NCBI GenBank assembly: GCA_021151695.1
Contig: JAGKWU010000015.1
Span: 31,990 to 95,989 of the forward strand
Source of the DNA: Cellvibrionaceae bacterium
GTDB lineage: Bacteria > Pseudomonadota > Gammaproteobacteria > Pseudomonadales > Cellvibrionaceae
Length of the DNA: 64,000 nt
Direction of reading: 5' to 3'
A program made the position numbers and the translations under genes. The notes under the pieces are model-generated. The model was given only the letters and a program-made list of their open reading frames with translations, was not told the DNA's origin and made no database searches. This document shows positions 7,776 to 17,253 of this stretch, in pieces; positions within the stretch are counted from its first letter, which is position 1, and every line of letters starts with the position of its first letter.

Positions 7776-9296
7776 TTATACAGTGGCGCCGATTTTCCAC
7801 GGAGTAAATTCGTTGTCGCCGTAGCCAAGCAGTTCACTCTTGGTAGCTTCGCCCGACGCGATTTTTAAAATTTCCTGAAAAATTTTTTCACCGCATTCAT
7901 ACAAACTGATTTCACCATCCAACACACCGCCGCAGTTAATATCTATATCTTCTTTCATGCGTTCATAGAGCGGTGTGTTGCTCGACAACTTAATGCAGGG
8001 CGCCGGCTTACAACCGAAAGCCGAACCGCGTCCCGTGGTAAAACAAATAATTTGCGCACCGGACGCTACCTGGCCAGTAGCTGACACGGGGTCGTATCCA
8101 GGGCTATCCATAAACACCAGGCCTTTTTCACTAATGCCCTGCGCGTAGAGATAAACACCATTCAAATTAGTGGAGCCACTCTTCGCCTGGGCACCAAGGG
8201 ATTTCTCCATAATAGTGGTGAGGCCGCCGGCTTTGTTGCCGGGCGAGGGATTGTTGTTTAATTCGAAATCGTTGCGCGCTGTGTATTCTTCCCACCAACG
8301 AATGCGGTCAAGTAATTGTTGCGCTACTTCGGGTTTAGCTGCCCGCTGCGTCAACAAATGTTCGGCGCCATAAATTTCTGGCGTCTCCGATAAAATCACT
8401 GTGCCGCCGTGGCGAATTAAAATATCGCCAGCGATACCCAAGGCCGGATTGGCCGTTACGCCCGACAAGGCATCGGAGCCACCGCACTGCAAACCGATCA
8501 TCAGCTCACTCGCCGGTGCCGTTTCGCGTTCGAATTTATTCACCAGCGGCAACATCTCGCGCAGCTTGGCTATGCCTTTCTCGATAGAGACGCGAGTGCC
8601 GCCTTCATCCTGAATGGTGTAAGCAAAAAATGTGTCGCTGTCACCGAGGCCGCTTTCTTGCAACACACGTTGAACCTGCATGGTTTCGCAACCCAGCCCC
8701 ACCATCATCACACCGCCAAAATTGGGGTGACGCGCGTAACCATCAAAAGTACGGCGCAGGGTTTCATAACCTTCACCATCAGACCGCATGCCGCAGCCGG
8801 TCTCGTGAGTGAGGGCAACTACACCATCGATATTGGGATAATTATTGAGTTCGCCGGAAAAGGTAAAGTGCTGGGCAATGGCGCGCGCCACTGTCGCCGA
8901 GCAATTTACCGTCGTGAGTATGCCTATATAATTGCGCGTACCGACTTTGCCGCTGGTGCGCTTGTAACCGCGAAAGGTGGCGCGCTGGGCTTCGGGAATA
9001 AATTCCGTAGGCGAGGATTTGCTGCAAAAGCCGTAATCTTTATCCGCTTCGCCCATCACGCAGTTGTGCACATGCACATGGGCTCCTGCAGGAATAAATT
9101 GATTGGCAAACCCCATGGTTTGGCCGTACTTGAGGATGGCTTCGCCAGCTTGTATATCGCGCAGGGCAACTTTGTGCAGCGCAGGCACATCGGTAGCTAA
9201 ACGCACATCGGAAGAAATCAGTTGGGTTCCAGCCGGTAAAGCAACTTTGCAAATTCCGACATTATCGCGTTCGTGTAGACGAAGAATGTTACTCAA
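7776..9296 (-). CDS. uxaA: Altronate dehydratase
   Basis: Dehydrates D-altronate to 2-keto-3-deoxygluconate in galacturonate catabolism, feeding KdgK. The N-terminal 95 residues form the SAF-like domain (LPAGTQL, GQTMGFANQFIPAGAHVHVHN). The C-terminal catalytic domain contains KVGTRNYIGILTTVNCSATV, HETGCGMRSDGEGY, LQCGGSDALSGVTANPALG and FTTGRGSAFGCKPAP, with Cys and His residues expected to bind iron. The length is 506 residues, close to E. coli UxaA. The start is a TTG at 9296, supported by AGGTGG 4 nt upstream; no ATG lies near the N-terminal SAF strand. It is divergent from the polygalacturonase across a 0.7 kb regulatory region. Confidence 0.93.
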   Translation of the reverse strand: MSNILRLHERDNVGICKVALPAGTQLISSDVRLATDVPALHKVALRDIQAGEAILKYGQTMGFANQFIPAGAHVHVHNCVMGEADKDYGFCSKSSPTEFIPEAQRATFRGYKRTSGKVGTRNYIGILTTVNCSATVARAIAQHFTFSGELNNYPNIDGVVALTHETGCGMRSDGEGYETLRRTFDGYARHPNFGGVMMVGLGCETMQVQRVLQESGLGDSDTFFAYTIQDEGGTRVSIEKGIAKLREMLPLVNKFERETAPASELMIGLQCGGSDALSGVTANPALGIAGDILIRHGGTVILSETPEIYGAEHLLTQRAAKPEVAQQLLDRIRWWEEYTARNDFELNNNPSPGNKAGGLTTIMEKSLGAQAKSGSTNLNGVYLYAQGISEKGLVFMDSPGYDPVSATGQVASGAQIICFTTGRGSAFGCKPAPCIKLSSNTPLYERMKEDIDINCGGVLDGEISLYECGEKIFQEILKIASGEATKSELLGYGDNEFTPWKIGATV

Positions 9297-9530
9297 GGAA
9301 CCACCTGCTCAAAGAACCACATGTATATGCGCCTCACATAGAAAGGCGCTTTAACTATTGCGCAAAAAGCGACGACAAAACGAAACACTTTTTACAAAAA
9401 TCGGGGCCTGAAAGAAAAACAGGCGCCTTGCGGCGCCCAAATCGGCAATGGTATTCGGTCAATACCAATTTCAGACTAGCACCCCGAATATTTTGTCCGC
9501 AACTCCACTCCCGCCGCGAAAACGCCTCAC

Positions 9531-9543
9531 TGAAACGGTTTCA
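9531..9543. promoter_or_regulatory. LacI-type palindrome near uxaA
   Basis: TGAAACGGTTTCA is a perfect odd palindrome around a central G, the form used by LacI/GalR-family uronate regulators. It lies about 235 bp upstream of the uxaA start codon in the divergent uxaA-GH28 gap. The regulator itself is not in the window. Confidence 0.5.
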
Positions 9544-9689
9544 CAAAGCCTTTTGTGGTTTCCAGCGCTATCTATCCCATGAAAACCGCAATCCACCGTC
9601 GAAACCGAAGGAAAAGTGCCAATTTGTAGGATTTATCTCCCGCAAAATATTTACAAAAATTTTTAAAAATATTTTTGCCGAGAAATATA

Positions 9690-9703
9690 TGAAACCGTTT
9701 ACA
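9690..9703. promoter_or_regulatory. LacI-type operator 1 of a 32-bp-spaced pair
   Basis: TGAAACCGTTTACA has the central CG and flanking A/T half-sites typical of LacI-family operators. Its centre is 32 bp from the next site, about three helical turns. Confidence 0.55.
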
Positions 9704-9721
9704 TAAAAATAACAAGCAAAA

Positions 9722-9735
9722 TGTAATCGTTTACT
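9722..9735. promoter_or_regulatory. LacI-type operator 2 of a 32-bp-spaced pair
   Basis: TGTAATCGTTTACT, a second site of the same type, 32 bp from the first. The rest of the 700-bp gap (9297-10002) is AT-rich around 9640-9720 and shows no further gene. A clear -10/-35 pair for the downstream gene could not be fixed. Confidence 0.55.
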
Positions 9736-10002
9736 TATATTTTAGTAGTAAAAATCAACTACAAACATGACTTTTAATAGAAAAATTTACACTTTAGGTT
9801 ATTGCTTTTATTTCGACCGCTCTTCACAATTAAAACGAAATTGACACATAAAAATACTTTTCTCGGCATTTGACTGACTTATTTCAGCTATAACTAGGGC
9901 AGGCAATTAACAGCAAAGCCTGCTCTGGCCCCGACAGCCCTACTGGCACCTGGTCGCGGCGCACAACAAATACAACCTGAACAACACGAGAGAGCAGCGT
10001 TG

Positions 10003-11451
10003 GTGAATAAACCTCTTAGTCAATTAAGTCGCCGCACTTTTTTGCGGGCGGCCGGCCTGGGCGCAAGCAGCGTGGGTTTTACCGGCTGTGCACTACTGGA
10101 TTCCGGCGACAAACCAACAGCCGAACTTCTTCGCGCATCTGATGCTGCCTGGCAAAAAGCGCACGACATTTTACGCAACACTCCAGTACCACAATTTCCC
10201 AAACGCGATTTTCTAATTACAGATTTTGGCGCAATAGCGGATGGCAAGAGCGATAGCAGCACCGCAATTGCGGCAGCGATTGCCGCTTGCCACAAGGCTG
10301 GCGGGGGGCGTGTGCTTGTTCCCAAGGGTCAGTTTCTCACCGGAAAAATTCATTTGCTTTCCAATGTGAATTTGCATGTGGAAGAAGGTTGTCGACTAGC
10401 CTTCAGCACCAAGCCGGAAGATTATTTGCCCGCAGTAATGACGCGCTGGGAAGGCATGGAAATGATGGGTTATTCACCTCTCGTTTACGCCCATGGCCAG
10501 GAAAATATCGCTGTCACCGGCAAAGGTATTTTGGATGGCCAAGCCAACGAAACTACCTGGTGGCCCTGGAAAGGTGGAAAAAGTTGGGGCAAGCCCGGTA
10601 TCCCGACACAAGATAAAGCGCGCGCGCAACTCGCACTGGATGCCGAAAGTAATCGGCCGGTAACAGAGCGACTCTACGCGGAAGGCGCCTATTTGCGCCC
10701 ACCCTTTGTGCAGTTTTATAGCTGCAAAAATATTTTAATTGCCGACATCACTATCAAAAACTCGCCTTTCTGGCTGATCAATCCGGTGCTCAGCGAAAAC
10801 GTCACTGTGCGTGGAGTCACTTGCGCTAGCCTCGGCCCAAACTCAGATGGTTGTGATCCCGAATCCTGTAAAAACGTCATTATCGATGGCTGTTATTTCG
10901 ATACCGGCGATGATTGCATTGCGATTAAATCCGGTCGAAACGGCGATGGTCGCCGAGTCAATGTGGCCGCCGAAAATATTGTAATCCGCAATTGCAAAAT
11001 GCGCAGTGGCCACGGCGGTGTTGTTATTGGCAGTGAGATTTCTGGCGGTGCGCGCAACATTTTTGCGGAAAATTGCGAGATGAGCAGCGAGGATCTGGAG
11101 CGCGGCCTGCGCTTTAAAACCAATTCTGTACGCGGCGGTTTGATCGAAAACGTCTACTTCCGCAACATCAATATTGGTGAAGTGCAAACCGCCATAGTGG
11201 TGGACTTTTCCTACGAAGAAGGTGACTCAGGAAAATTCACACCCACAGTACGCAATATTGAAGTGCGCGACTTGCATTGTAAGAAGGCACAACAAATTTT
11301 CAATGTGATGGGCTATGAACGCTCACCGATAAAAAGCTTACATCTGATCAACACGCATTTTGATGATGTGAAAGATGTAGGAACACTTAAAAACCTCGAT
11401 GATTTCGCCACTAAAAACGTCACTATCAAAGGCAAACCTTTTTCAATTTAA
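10003..11451 (+). CDS. Polygalacturonase, GH28, Tat-exported lipoprotein
   Basis: Hydrolyses alpha-1,4-galacturonan in the periplasm or at the cell surface. The parallel beta-helix GH28 active-site motifs are in order: NSDG (about residue 280), GDDC (302-305, two catalytic Asp), GHGG (336-339, catalytic His) and RFKT (370-373, in place of RIK). The N-terminus has a twin-arginine motif SRRTFLRAAG followed by GFTGC, so it looks like a Tat-exported lipoprotein. Two adjacent non-ATG starts exist, TTG at 10000 and GTG at 10003; GAGAG upstream fits the GTG best. It leads a plus-strand pectin run (TonB receptor, GH105, kduI, kduD) and follows LacI-type sites. An exo-type activity on oligomers is possible. 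Confidence 0.92.
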   Translation: MNKPLSQLSRRTFLRAAGLGASSVGFTGCALLDSGDKPTAELLRASDAAWQKAHDILRNTPVPQFPKRDFLITDFGAIADGKSDSSTAIAAAIAACHKAGGGRVLVPKGQFLTGKIHLLSNVNLHVEEGCRLAFSTKPEDYLPAVMTRWEGMEMMGYSPLVYAHGQENIAVTGKGILDGQANETTWWPWKGGKSWGKPGIPTQDKARAQLALDAESNRPVTERLYAEGAYLRPPFVQFYSCKNILIADITIKNSPFWLINPVLSENVTVRGVTCASLGPNSDGCDPESCKNVIIDGCYFDTGDDCIAIKSGRNGDGRRVNVAAENIVIRNCKMRSGHGGVVIGSEISGGARNIFAENCEMSSEDLERGLRFKTNSVRGGLIENVYFRNINIGEVQTAIVVDFSYEEGDSGKFTPTVRNIEVRDLHCKKAQQIFNVMGYERSPIKSLHLINTHFDDVKDVGTLKNLDDFATKNVTIKGKPFSI

Positions 11452-11453
11452 GA

Positions 11454-11485
11454 AAAATCTCTTACCGGAGATTTTCGGTTTTATT
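11454..11485 (+). terminator. Weak terminator after GH28
   Basis: 8-bp stem AAAATCTC/GAGATTTT with a TTACCG loop, followed by CGGTTTTATTT. The stem is AU-rich, so termination may be partial and allow read-through into the receptor gene. Confidence 0.5.
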
Positions 11486-11630
11486 TATTCGAGTGCGGAA
11501 CACCGCACCAACTACGGCAAAAATAACAACAGGGAAAACCCTGTTCTACGGACGCTAGACACTGCTTTGCAGTGAATAAGAATTCACACCGCTAAATGTG
11601 ATTTATCAACAATAACTATGGGGAATAGCA

Positions 11631-14501
11631 ATGAAAACCTTTAAATTGAACCCGCTTGTGTTGGCCATGGCAGTCGCGCTACCTGTTGCTCCGCATGTCT
11701 ATGCACAAAGCGAATCCATCGAGGAAATCCAAATCACTGGCTTCCGCGCGAGCGTGGCAAAATCGCTTGATACAAAACGTGAAGCTGCAGGGGCAGTAGA
11801 TGCCATTACCGCGTCAGACATCGCCGAATTTCCCGATAACAACCTGGCCGAATCATTACAACGCATTCCTGGGGTTGCAATTTCCCGCTCAGGTGGCGAA
11901 GGTCGAAATATTTCTGTGCGAGGTTTGGGTTCAAATTTCACACGCGTATTAATCAATGGCATGGAAGGTATTTCCACTACCGGTGGTACCGATGCAACAG
12001 GCGGCAACAACCGTGGTCGCGGCTTCGACTTCAACACGTTCACGTCCGATTTATTCAGCTCTCTGGTCATACGCAAAACGGGTGCAGCCGAATTTGATGA
12101 GGGTTCACTTGGCGCTATCGTTGAAATGAAGGCGGATCAACCCTTTAATCATGATGGTTTTGTATTTACCGCAAATGCGCAAATCGGGTACAACGATTTA
12201 TCTAAAGAAAACGACCCCGCGGTAGGATTTTTAATAAGCGATACATTTGCAGATGGAAAAGTCGGTGCGTTGTTATCCGTATCTCATTCCGAGAGAACAA
12301 TTCTCGATCAGGGAAATAGTACCGTTCGCTGGAGTAACGCAGCCGCAGAAAAATTTGGGAAGGTAAAAGGTTTGAGCGCTGGCGCGCTTGGGGCCGGTGT
12401 TGCAGGAACACCAACCACTCCAAACGCTTTTGATGAGGTGAATGGAACCTGTAACGATACCGACAATAAGCCTTCAACTCCCTGCGTATACAACACAGGT
12501 CTATTCCATCCCCGCATTCCGCGCTATGACGTGTACAACACTGATCTTACACGCGACGGTTTAAGTGCATCCTTACAATTTAAACCGACAGACGATACTG
12601 AAATAAGTCTTGATGCATTGCTTTCAAAATATGAGGCAACTCGCACTGAAAAATTCATAGAAGGCTCTATGAACGGCACTAACTCAGCGGTGAATGTTGT
12701 TGATTATGCCGTTGAAGGAAACTCTCTCGTCTATGCGCAACTGACAGGCGTAAAACTGTTGTCTGAAAGCCGTCAGGACGAGATGACAACTGACTTCTAT
12801 CAATACACCTTAACGGGCAAGCACAGCTTTAGCGATGCGTTCCGCGTCAAAGCTATGGTGGGAACATCCAAATCGGATTTCCAAAACCCCATTCAAAACA
12901 CCGTTATTATGCAAGCGGACAATCAGGAACTTACCTGGGATTATCGCGGCGGTAATGCAGATACATCTTTGGTGGTTGGTTCTGCGGCGGGCGTTCCAAC
13001 AAACTGGTCTGTCAGCAGTGTGCGTCAACGTCCACAAGGCACAGTTAACACCTATGACACTGGTTCATTCGGTCTGGAATACGATCTGAACGATGTATTC
13101 ACCTTAAAAGCCGGTGCGAGTCTCAAAAAATTTGAGATGGAAACATTTCAAACCGCATACTCTGGTGGAGAGGGTTTAGGGAGCAAAACGAGCACCACTG
13201 CCAACAATAACTGTGCAGGCACTAAAGGTGACCCAGCGCCAACCTGTTATGTCTTGGCTAACTTTGCTACTGACCAAATAATCAATTTCAAATCTGACTT
13301 TGGCTCATGGTTGTTGCCAAATCGCGCGCTCGTGATGAGCTCCGCGGATTTGTGGAATAAACCAATGGTTGTGAACCGTGGTAGCACATTTACCGTATCT
13401 GAAGATACCACCGCCGAGTACATTCAAGCTGACTTTAAAACTGAATTGTTTGGTATGCCTTTCCGTGGTGATATAGGTGTACGCCATTTCACAACTGATC
13501 AAACCTCCACCGGCTGGGTAAATACTTCAACCGGTTATGTTCAAAAACCGTTTGATCACAACTATTCGGATGTATTACCCGCATTGAACCTGGTGTTATC
13601 GCCTATCGATGAAGTTCAAATTCGTGCAAGCTATTCCGAAGGCATCGCGCGCCCTGGATTGAGCAGCCTGGTAGGTGATACCAACATTACCGTATCAGGT
13701 AGTAGTCGAGCAGTTTCCAGTGGTAATCCACTGTTAAAACCAACAGCCTCCAAAAACTATGATCTGGGTGTTGAATGGTATTTTGCAGACGAGTCAGTTA
13801 TTAGCTTGGCAGTATTTAGAAAAGAGCTTTCTACACAAGTTCAAACTGTTAGCGAAAGCATGACCTTGACAGAGTATTTTACTTCACGCGGATATTCCGA
13901 GGCTGATGCTTCTGCGGCGGCATCAGTTGCTTGTGCAGCTAACTACGGCCTGAATACAGCAACGCCCTGCCATGAATCGCAACAATGGTCTGTTAGCGCA
14001 CCTGTAAATGGTCCTGGCGGTCCATTGAATGGTTATGAAATTGGTTACCAACAACCCTTTACCTTCTTGCCTGGTTTTGGCAAGTATTTTGGTTTCACTG
14101 GTTCATATACCCACGTGACCTCCGACATGGACTACGTCAACAGCAGTGGTGTAGTACTCTCGACGGCATCTCTGGTAAACCTTTCGCCAACCTCATCAAG
14201 TGCGACTCTCTACTTTGAAAAAGATGCATTCCATGCTCGGGTTTCAGTTGCACATCGCGCAGGCTATTTAACAAATGCCGTCGTTGATGCGAATGGAAAC
14301 GATCAAAATGGAACCAATGCCACTACAAACATTGATGCCCAGGTTTCATATCAAATCAACGACAACTTCAAGGTAACACTTGACGCATTGAACCTGACTA
14401 ACGAAGCGGATGATCAATGGGTAGATGCTGCTGATAAGCGCCTGTCCTATTACCACGAAACAGGCACTCAATATAATTTGAGTGTGAACTACAAGTTCTA
14501 A
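11631..14501 (+). CDS. TonB-dependent receptor (pectin cluster)
   Basis: 956-residue outer-membrane transporter. Signal peptide ends at VYAQS (about residue 25). A TonB-box-like EEIQITG is followed by a plug domain (about 45-175, with EFPDNNLAESLQRIPGVAI and ISVRGLGSNFTRVLINGM). The rest is a 22-strand-type barrel ending in YKF, the terminal aromatic expected for outer-membrane insertion. This belongs to the large-receptor branch abundant in Xanthomonas and Caulobacter-type carbohydrate utilisation. GGGGAA precedes the ATG. Placement between GH28 and GH105 suggests import of galacturonate oligomers; specificity is inferred from context only. Confidence 0.92.
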   Translation: MKTFKLNPLVLAMAVALPVAPHVYAQSESIEEIQITGFRASVAKSLDTKREAAGAVDAITASDIAEFPDNNLAESLQRIPGVAISRSGGEGRNISVRGLGSNFTRVLINGMEGISTTGGTDATGGNNRGRGFDFNTFTSDLFSSLVIRKTGAAEFDEGSLGAIVEMKADQPFNHDGFVFTANAQIGYNDLSKENDPAVGFLISDTFADGKVGALLSVSHSERTILDQGNSTVRWSNAAAEKFGKVKGLSAGALGAGVAGTPTTPNAFDEVNGTCNDTDNKPSTPCVYNTGLFHPRIPRYDVYNTDLTRDGLSASLQFKPTDDTEISLDALLSKYEATRTEKFIEGSMNGTNSAVNVVDYAVEGNSLVYAQLTGVKLLSESRQDEMTTDFYQYTLTGKHSFSDAFRVKAMVGTSKSDFQNPIQNTVIMQADNQELTWDYRGGNADTSLVVGSAAGVPTNWSVSSVRQRPQGTVNTYDTGSFGLEYDLNDVFTLKAGASLKKFEMETFQTAYSGGEGLGSKTSTTANNNCAGTKGDPAPTCYVLANFATDQIINFKSDFGSWLLPNRALVMSSADLWNKPMVVNRGSTFTVSEDTTAEYIQADFKTELFGMPFRGDIGVRHFTTDQTSTGWVNTSTGYVQKPFDHNYSDVLPALNLVLSPIDEVQIRASYSEGIARPGLSSLVGDTNITVSGSSRAVSSGNPLLKPTASKNYDLGVEWYFADESVISLAVFRKELSTQVQTVSESMTLTEYFTSRGYSEADASAAASVACAANYGLNTATPCHESQQWSVSAPVNGPGGPLNGYEIGYQQPFTFLPGFGKYFGFTGSYTHVTSDMDYVNSSGVVLSTASLVNLSPTSSSATLYFEKDAFHARVSVAHRAGYLTNAVVDANGNDQNGTNATTNIDAQVSYQINDNFKVTLDALNLTNEADDQWVDAADKRLSYYHETGTQYNLSVNYKF

Positions 14502-14536
14502 TCCACGTAACAAGCGCTTGCTTCGCAGGACGTAAG

Positions 14537-14566
14537 GGGATGCCGGTTTACCGGCATCCCTGTTTA
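14537..14566 (+). terminator. Terminator after TonB receptor
   Basis: 10-bp stem GGGATGCCGG/CCGGCATCCC with a TTTA loop, followed by TGTTTACTT. Strong stem with a short, interrupted T tract. Confidence 0.6.
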
Positions 14567-14681
14567 CTTAAAAGAAAATGTGAAATTAACCCATACAGAT
14601 TTCGCTGAAACATAAGGTACAAGGACAACCAGCACTTTATCGCCAACGAACAAACATCGACCATCCAACAGGTAAAGTACT

Positions 14682-17201
14682 TTGAACAACATGCATTCTG
14701 TTTTTGTTGCAACATTGATTTCTGCAGCAATCGCGAGCCTTATCGCCTGCTCCACCTCAGGAGGCCACCCGGCGAACAATAAACTTATCGCTACAGCAAA
14801 CGTCACCAATCCGAGCAATTTTTCCCGCACACAAGAGCCATTGCATTTTTCATTTTATGAGCTTGGCCTTGCCGATAATGATGCGCGCACACAACATCTT
14901 TTGGTGAAAGAAAAAAATACCATTGTTCCCAGCCAGATCATTGATACCAATAACGATGACAAGCCAGATACGCTGGTGATAGCGGCAGATCTTGCAGCAG
15001 GTCAAACGCGCGATCTCAGCATCCTGAGCGATGCCAAGGTAAAAATTCCCACACTCAAAAAACAAACCCAGGCTGAACTCTCCATCAAAGAAGGTGGACA
15101 CTGGAACGGTAAGGTTTACGAAGACTTTACCCACTTCGCCAATGTAAAAAAATTCACACCGCCGCCACAATATACCGATCACTCTTATTTCATTCGCTAT
15201 GAAGGGCCAGGTATAGAATCAGACAAAGTCGGCTATCGCGTCTATCTCGATTGGCGTAACGGGTTTGATATCTGGGGCAAAAAAACCGGCGACATGGTGC
15301 TACAAAATATCGGTCAAAAAGGTTACGAGGATTATCACAAAGACGCGCCCTGGGGACAGGACATACTTCAGGTTGGCAAAACCCTTGGAGCAGGTGGTTA
15401 TGGTTTCTGGAATGGCAAAAATGTTGAACTGGTATCCAAAGTAAAAACCTGGGATGCCAGCATTACTGACAACGGCGATATTTATTCGGCGTTCAATATC
15501 AAATACAACCAGTGGGAAATTAATAATCACGTTTTTAATTTGTCATCCACCATTTCCATGGGAGCTGGCAGCCGTTTGGCCCATGTGAATTTGAAGCTGA
15601 CTTCCGCCAACCCACAATCTGATGGACATCCCAAAGAGCTCATCACCAAGCAGCTGCCCAATTTCGCTATTGGGGTCGTAAAACACCCCGGCACCAAATT
15701 GATTCAGGGCAACGACAATATTACTGGCACCGCCTGGACCTACGCGGCCAGTTGGGGCAAACAAAGTTTAAGTGGTGACAATGATTATCTCGGTATGGCA
15801 GTGCTTTTCCGTCGCGGAGATCGCCAGCAGCAAACACAAGATGATGGTTCTTATGTTTCGGTGATGAACACCAACGGTGGCGAACTGGATTATTATTTTG
15901 TCGCTGCCTGGGACAAAGAACCCAATGGCATTAAAACCGAGGCGGAATTCAAAGCATATCTGGATCAGGAAGTTGAGCGTTTAACCAAAGAGCCGCGCGT
16001 TCGCCTGAAAACGAGTTTGAGCGATGCAGAGAAAAGTAAAACACCCAATGCCAGCCAGGCACTCAGCTGGAGCAAGCGTTTAGCGGACTCGGAACTGGAG
16101 CGCAAAACACTCGCTTACGCTTACAACAATTGGGACGAATATCGCCAGCGCCCCGCCAAATTTGAGTACGATGTGGTCGGCATGCAAATCAATGCATTGC
16201 AAAAACTTGATGAGCTAAGCCCAGATCCACGTTATCGCAAAGCACTGGAAACGGTGACCGGCAGTTATATCACTGATGACGGCACCATCCTCACTTACAA
16301 ACCGGATCTGTTTAGTATCGACCTCACCAAACCTGGTGAAATGGTGATTCTGTTAGAGCAGCGCACCAAAGAAGCAAAATATCGCAAAGCGGCTGATTTT
16401 TTACGCGAAAATTTACGCAAGCATCCTCGCACCTCGGAAGGTGGTTTCTGGCATCGCATTCTTTATCCCAATCAGTTGTGGCTGGATGGTGTTTATATGG
16501 GTATGCCCTTCTTGACCCAATACGCAGCCACTTACGAGACAGGCGCAGCGCAACACAAAAGTTTTGAAGAAGCTGTGCATGAATTTGTTATAGCGCGCGC
16601 ACACCAACGCAACCCGCAAACCGGCTTGTATTACCATGCCTGGGATGAATCGCGTAAAGCGGAATGGGCCAACAAAGAGACGGGGCTGGCATCCCAATAT
16701 TGGTCGCGTGGTATGGGCTGGTATGCCATGGCATTGGTCGATGTACTGGATTATTTGCCAAGTAGCGAACCGGAAATGCGCAAAACCTTGATCGATATAG
16801 TGCAGGAATTAGCGCCCGATATTTTGCGCTACCAGGACGCTGCTACCGGCATCTGGTGGCAAATTACCGATAAGCCAGGCGCCTTGGGTAACTATCGCGA
16901 ATCCACGGCGAGCGCTATGTTTACTTACTTCCTGGCCAAAGCTGTTAATAAAGGTTATTTGCCACACTCTTATCGCGCCGCCGCACTGAAAAGTTATCAG
17001 GGGCTGGTGAATGAATTTATTACCGTTCATCCCGATGGCAAAATCAGTATGAATAACCAATGTTTGGTAGCGGGCCTTGGCTTTGGTCGCGATGGCAGCT
17101 ACGACTATTATCTGACCGAACCCATAGTCTCCAACGATGCCAAAGGTAATGTGCCTTTTATTCTGTCGGGATTGGAGATTTACAAACTTCTGGGCAAGTG
17201 A
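14682..17201 (+). CDS. DUF4861-GH105 fusion, unsaturated uronyl hydrolase
   Basis: 839-residue lipoprotein (lipobox ending LIAC near residue 24). The N-terminal half (about 40-430) resembles DUF4861, with GYRVYLDWRNGFDIWG and APWGQDILQVGKTLGAGG. The C-terminal half (about 455-835) is a GH105 (alpha/alpha)6 domain with WLDGVYMGMPFL holding the expected catalytic Asp and YWSRGMGWYAMALVD. GH105 removes 4,5-unsaturated (rhamno)galacturonyl residues left by pectate lyases. TTG at 14682 is the likely start (AGG 9 nt upstream); an ATG lies three codons later. It precedes kduI by 52 bp, and its products feed KduI and KduD. DUF4861 has no assigned function that I know of. Confidence 0.88.
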   Translation: MNNMHSVFVATLISAAIASLIACSTSGGHPANNKLIATANVTNPSNFSRTQEPLHFSFYELGLADNDARTQHLLVKEKNTIVPSQIIDTNNDDKPDTLVIAADLAAGQTRDLSILSDAKVKIPTLKKQTQAELSIKEGGHWNGKVYEDFTHFANVKKFTPPPQYTDHSYFIRYEGPGIESDKVGYRVYLDWRNGFDIWGKKTGDMVLQNIGQKGYEDYHKDAPWGQDILQVGKTLGAGGYGFWNGKNVELVSKVKTWDASITDNGDIYSAFNIKYNQWEINNHVFNLSSTISMGAGSRLAHVNLKLTSANPQSDGHPKELITKQLPNFAIGVVKHPGTKLIQGNDNITGTAWTYAASWGKQSLSGDNDYLGMAVLFRRGDRQQQTQDDGSYVSVMNTNGGELDYYFVAAWDKEPNGIKTEAEFKAYLDQEVERLTKEPRVRLKTSLSDAEKSKTPNASQALSWSKRLADSELERKTLAYAYNNWDEYRQRPAKFEYDVVGMQINALQKLDELSPDPRYRKALETVTGSYITDDGTILTYKPDLFSIDLTKPGEMVILLEQRTKEAKYRKAADFLRENLRKHPRTSEGGFWHRILYPNQLWLDGVYMGMPFLTQYAATYETGAAQHKSFEEAVHEFVIARAHQRNPQTGLYYHAWDESRKAEWANKETGLASQYWSRGMGWYAMALVDVLDYLPSSEPEMRKTLIDIVQELAPDILRYQDAATGIWWQITDKPGALGNYRESTASAMFTYFLAKAVNKGYLPHSYRAAALKSYQGLVNEFITVHPDGKISMNNQCLVAGLGFGRDGSYDYYLTEPIVSNDAKGNVPFILSGLEIYKLLGK

Positions 17202-17253
17202 TGGTTTAATCATCACTGCTTTTATTTTTTTTGCGAGCAACTGAAGGTTTATT

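Noticed and set aside
14510..14530. LacI-type site around AAGCGCTT
   Set aside because: The core is palindromic but the flanks do not match the other sites, and it lies just after a gene end; too weak to list.
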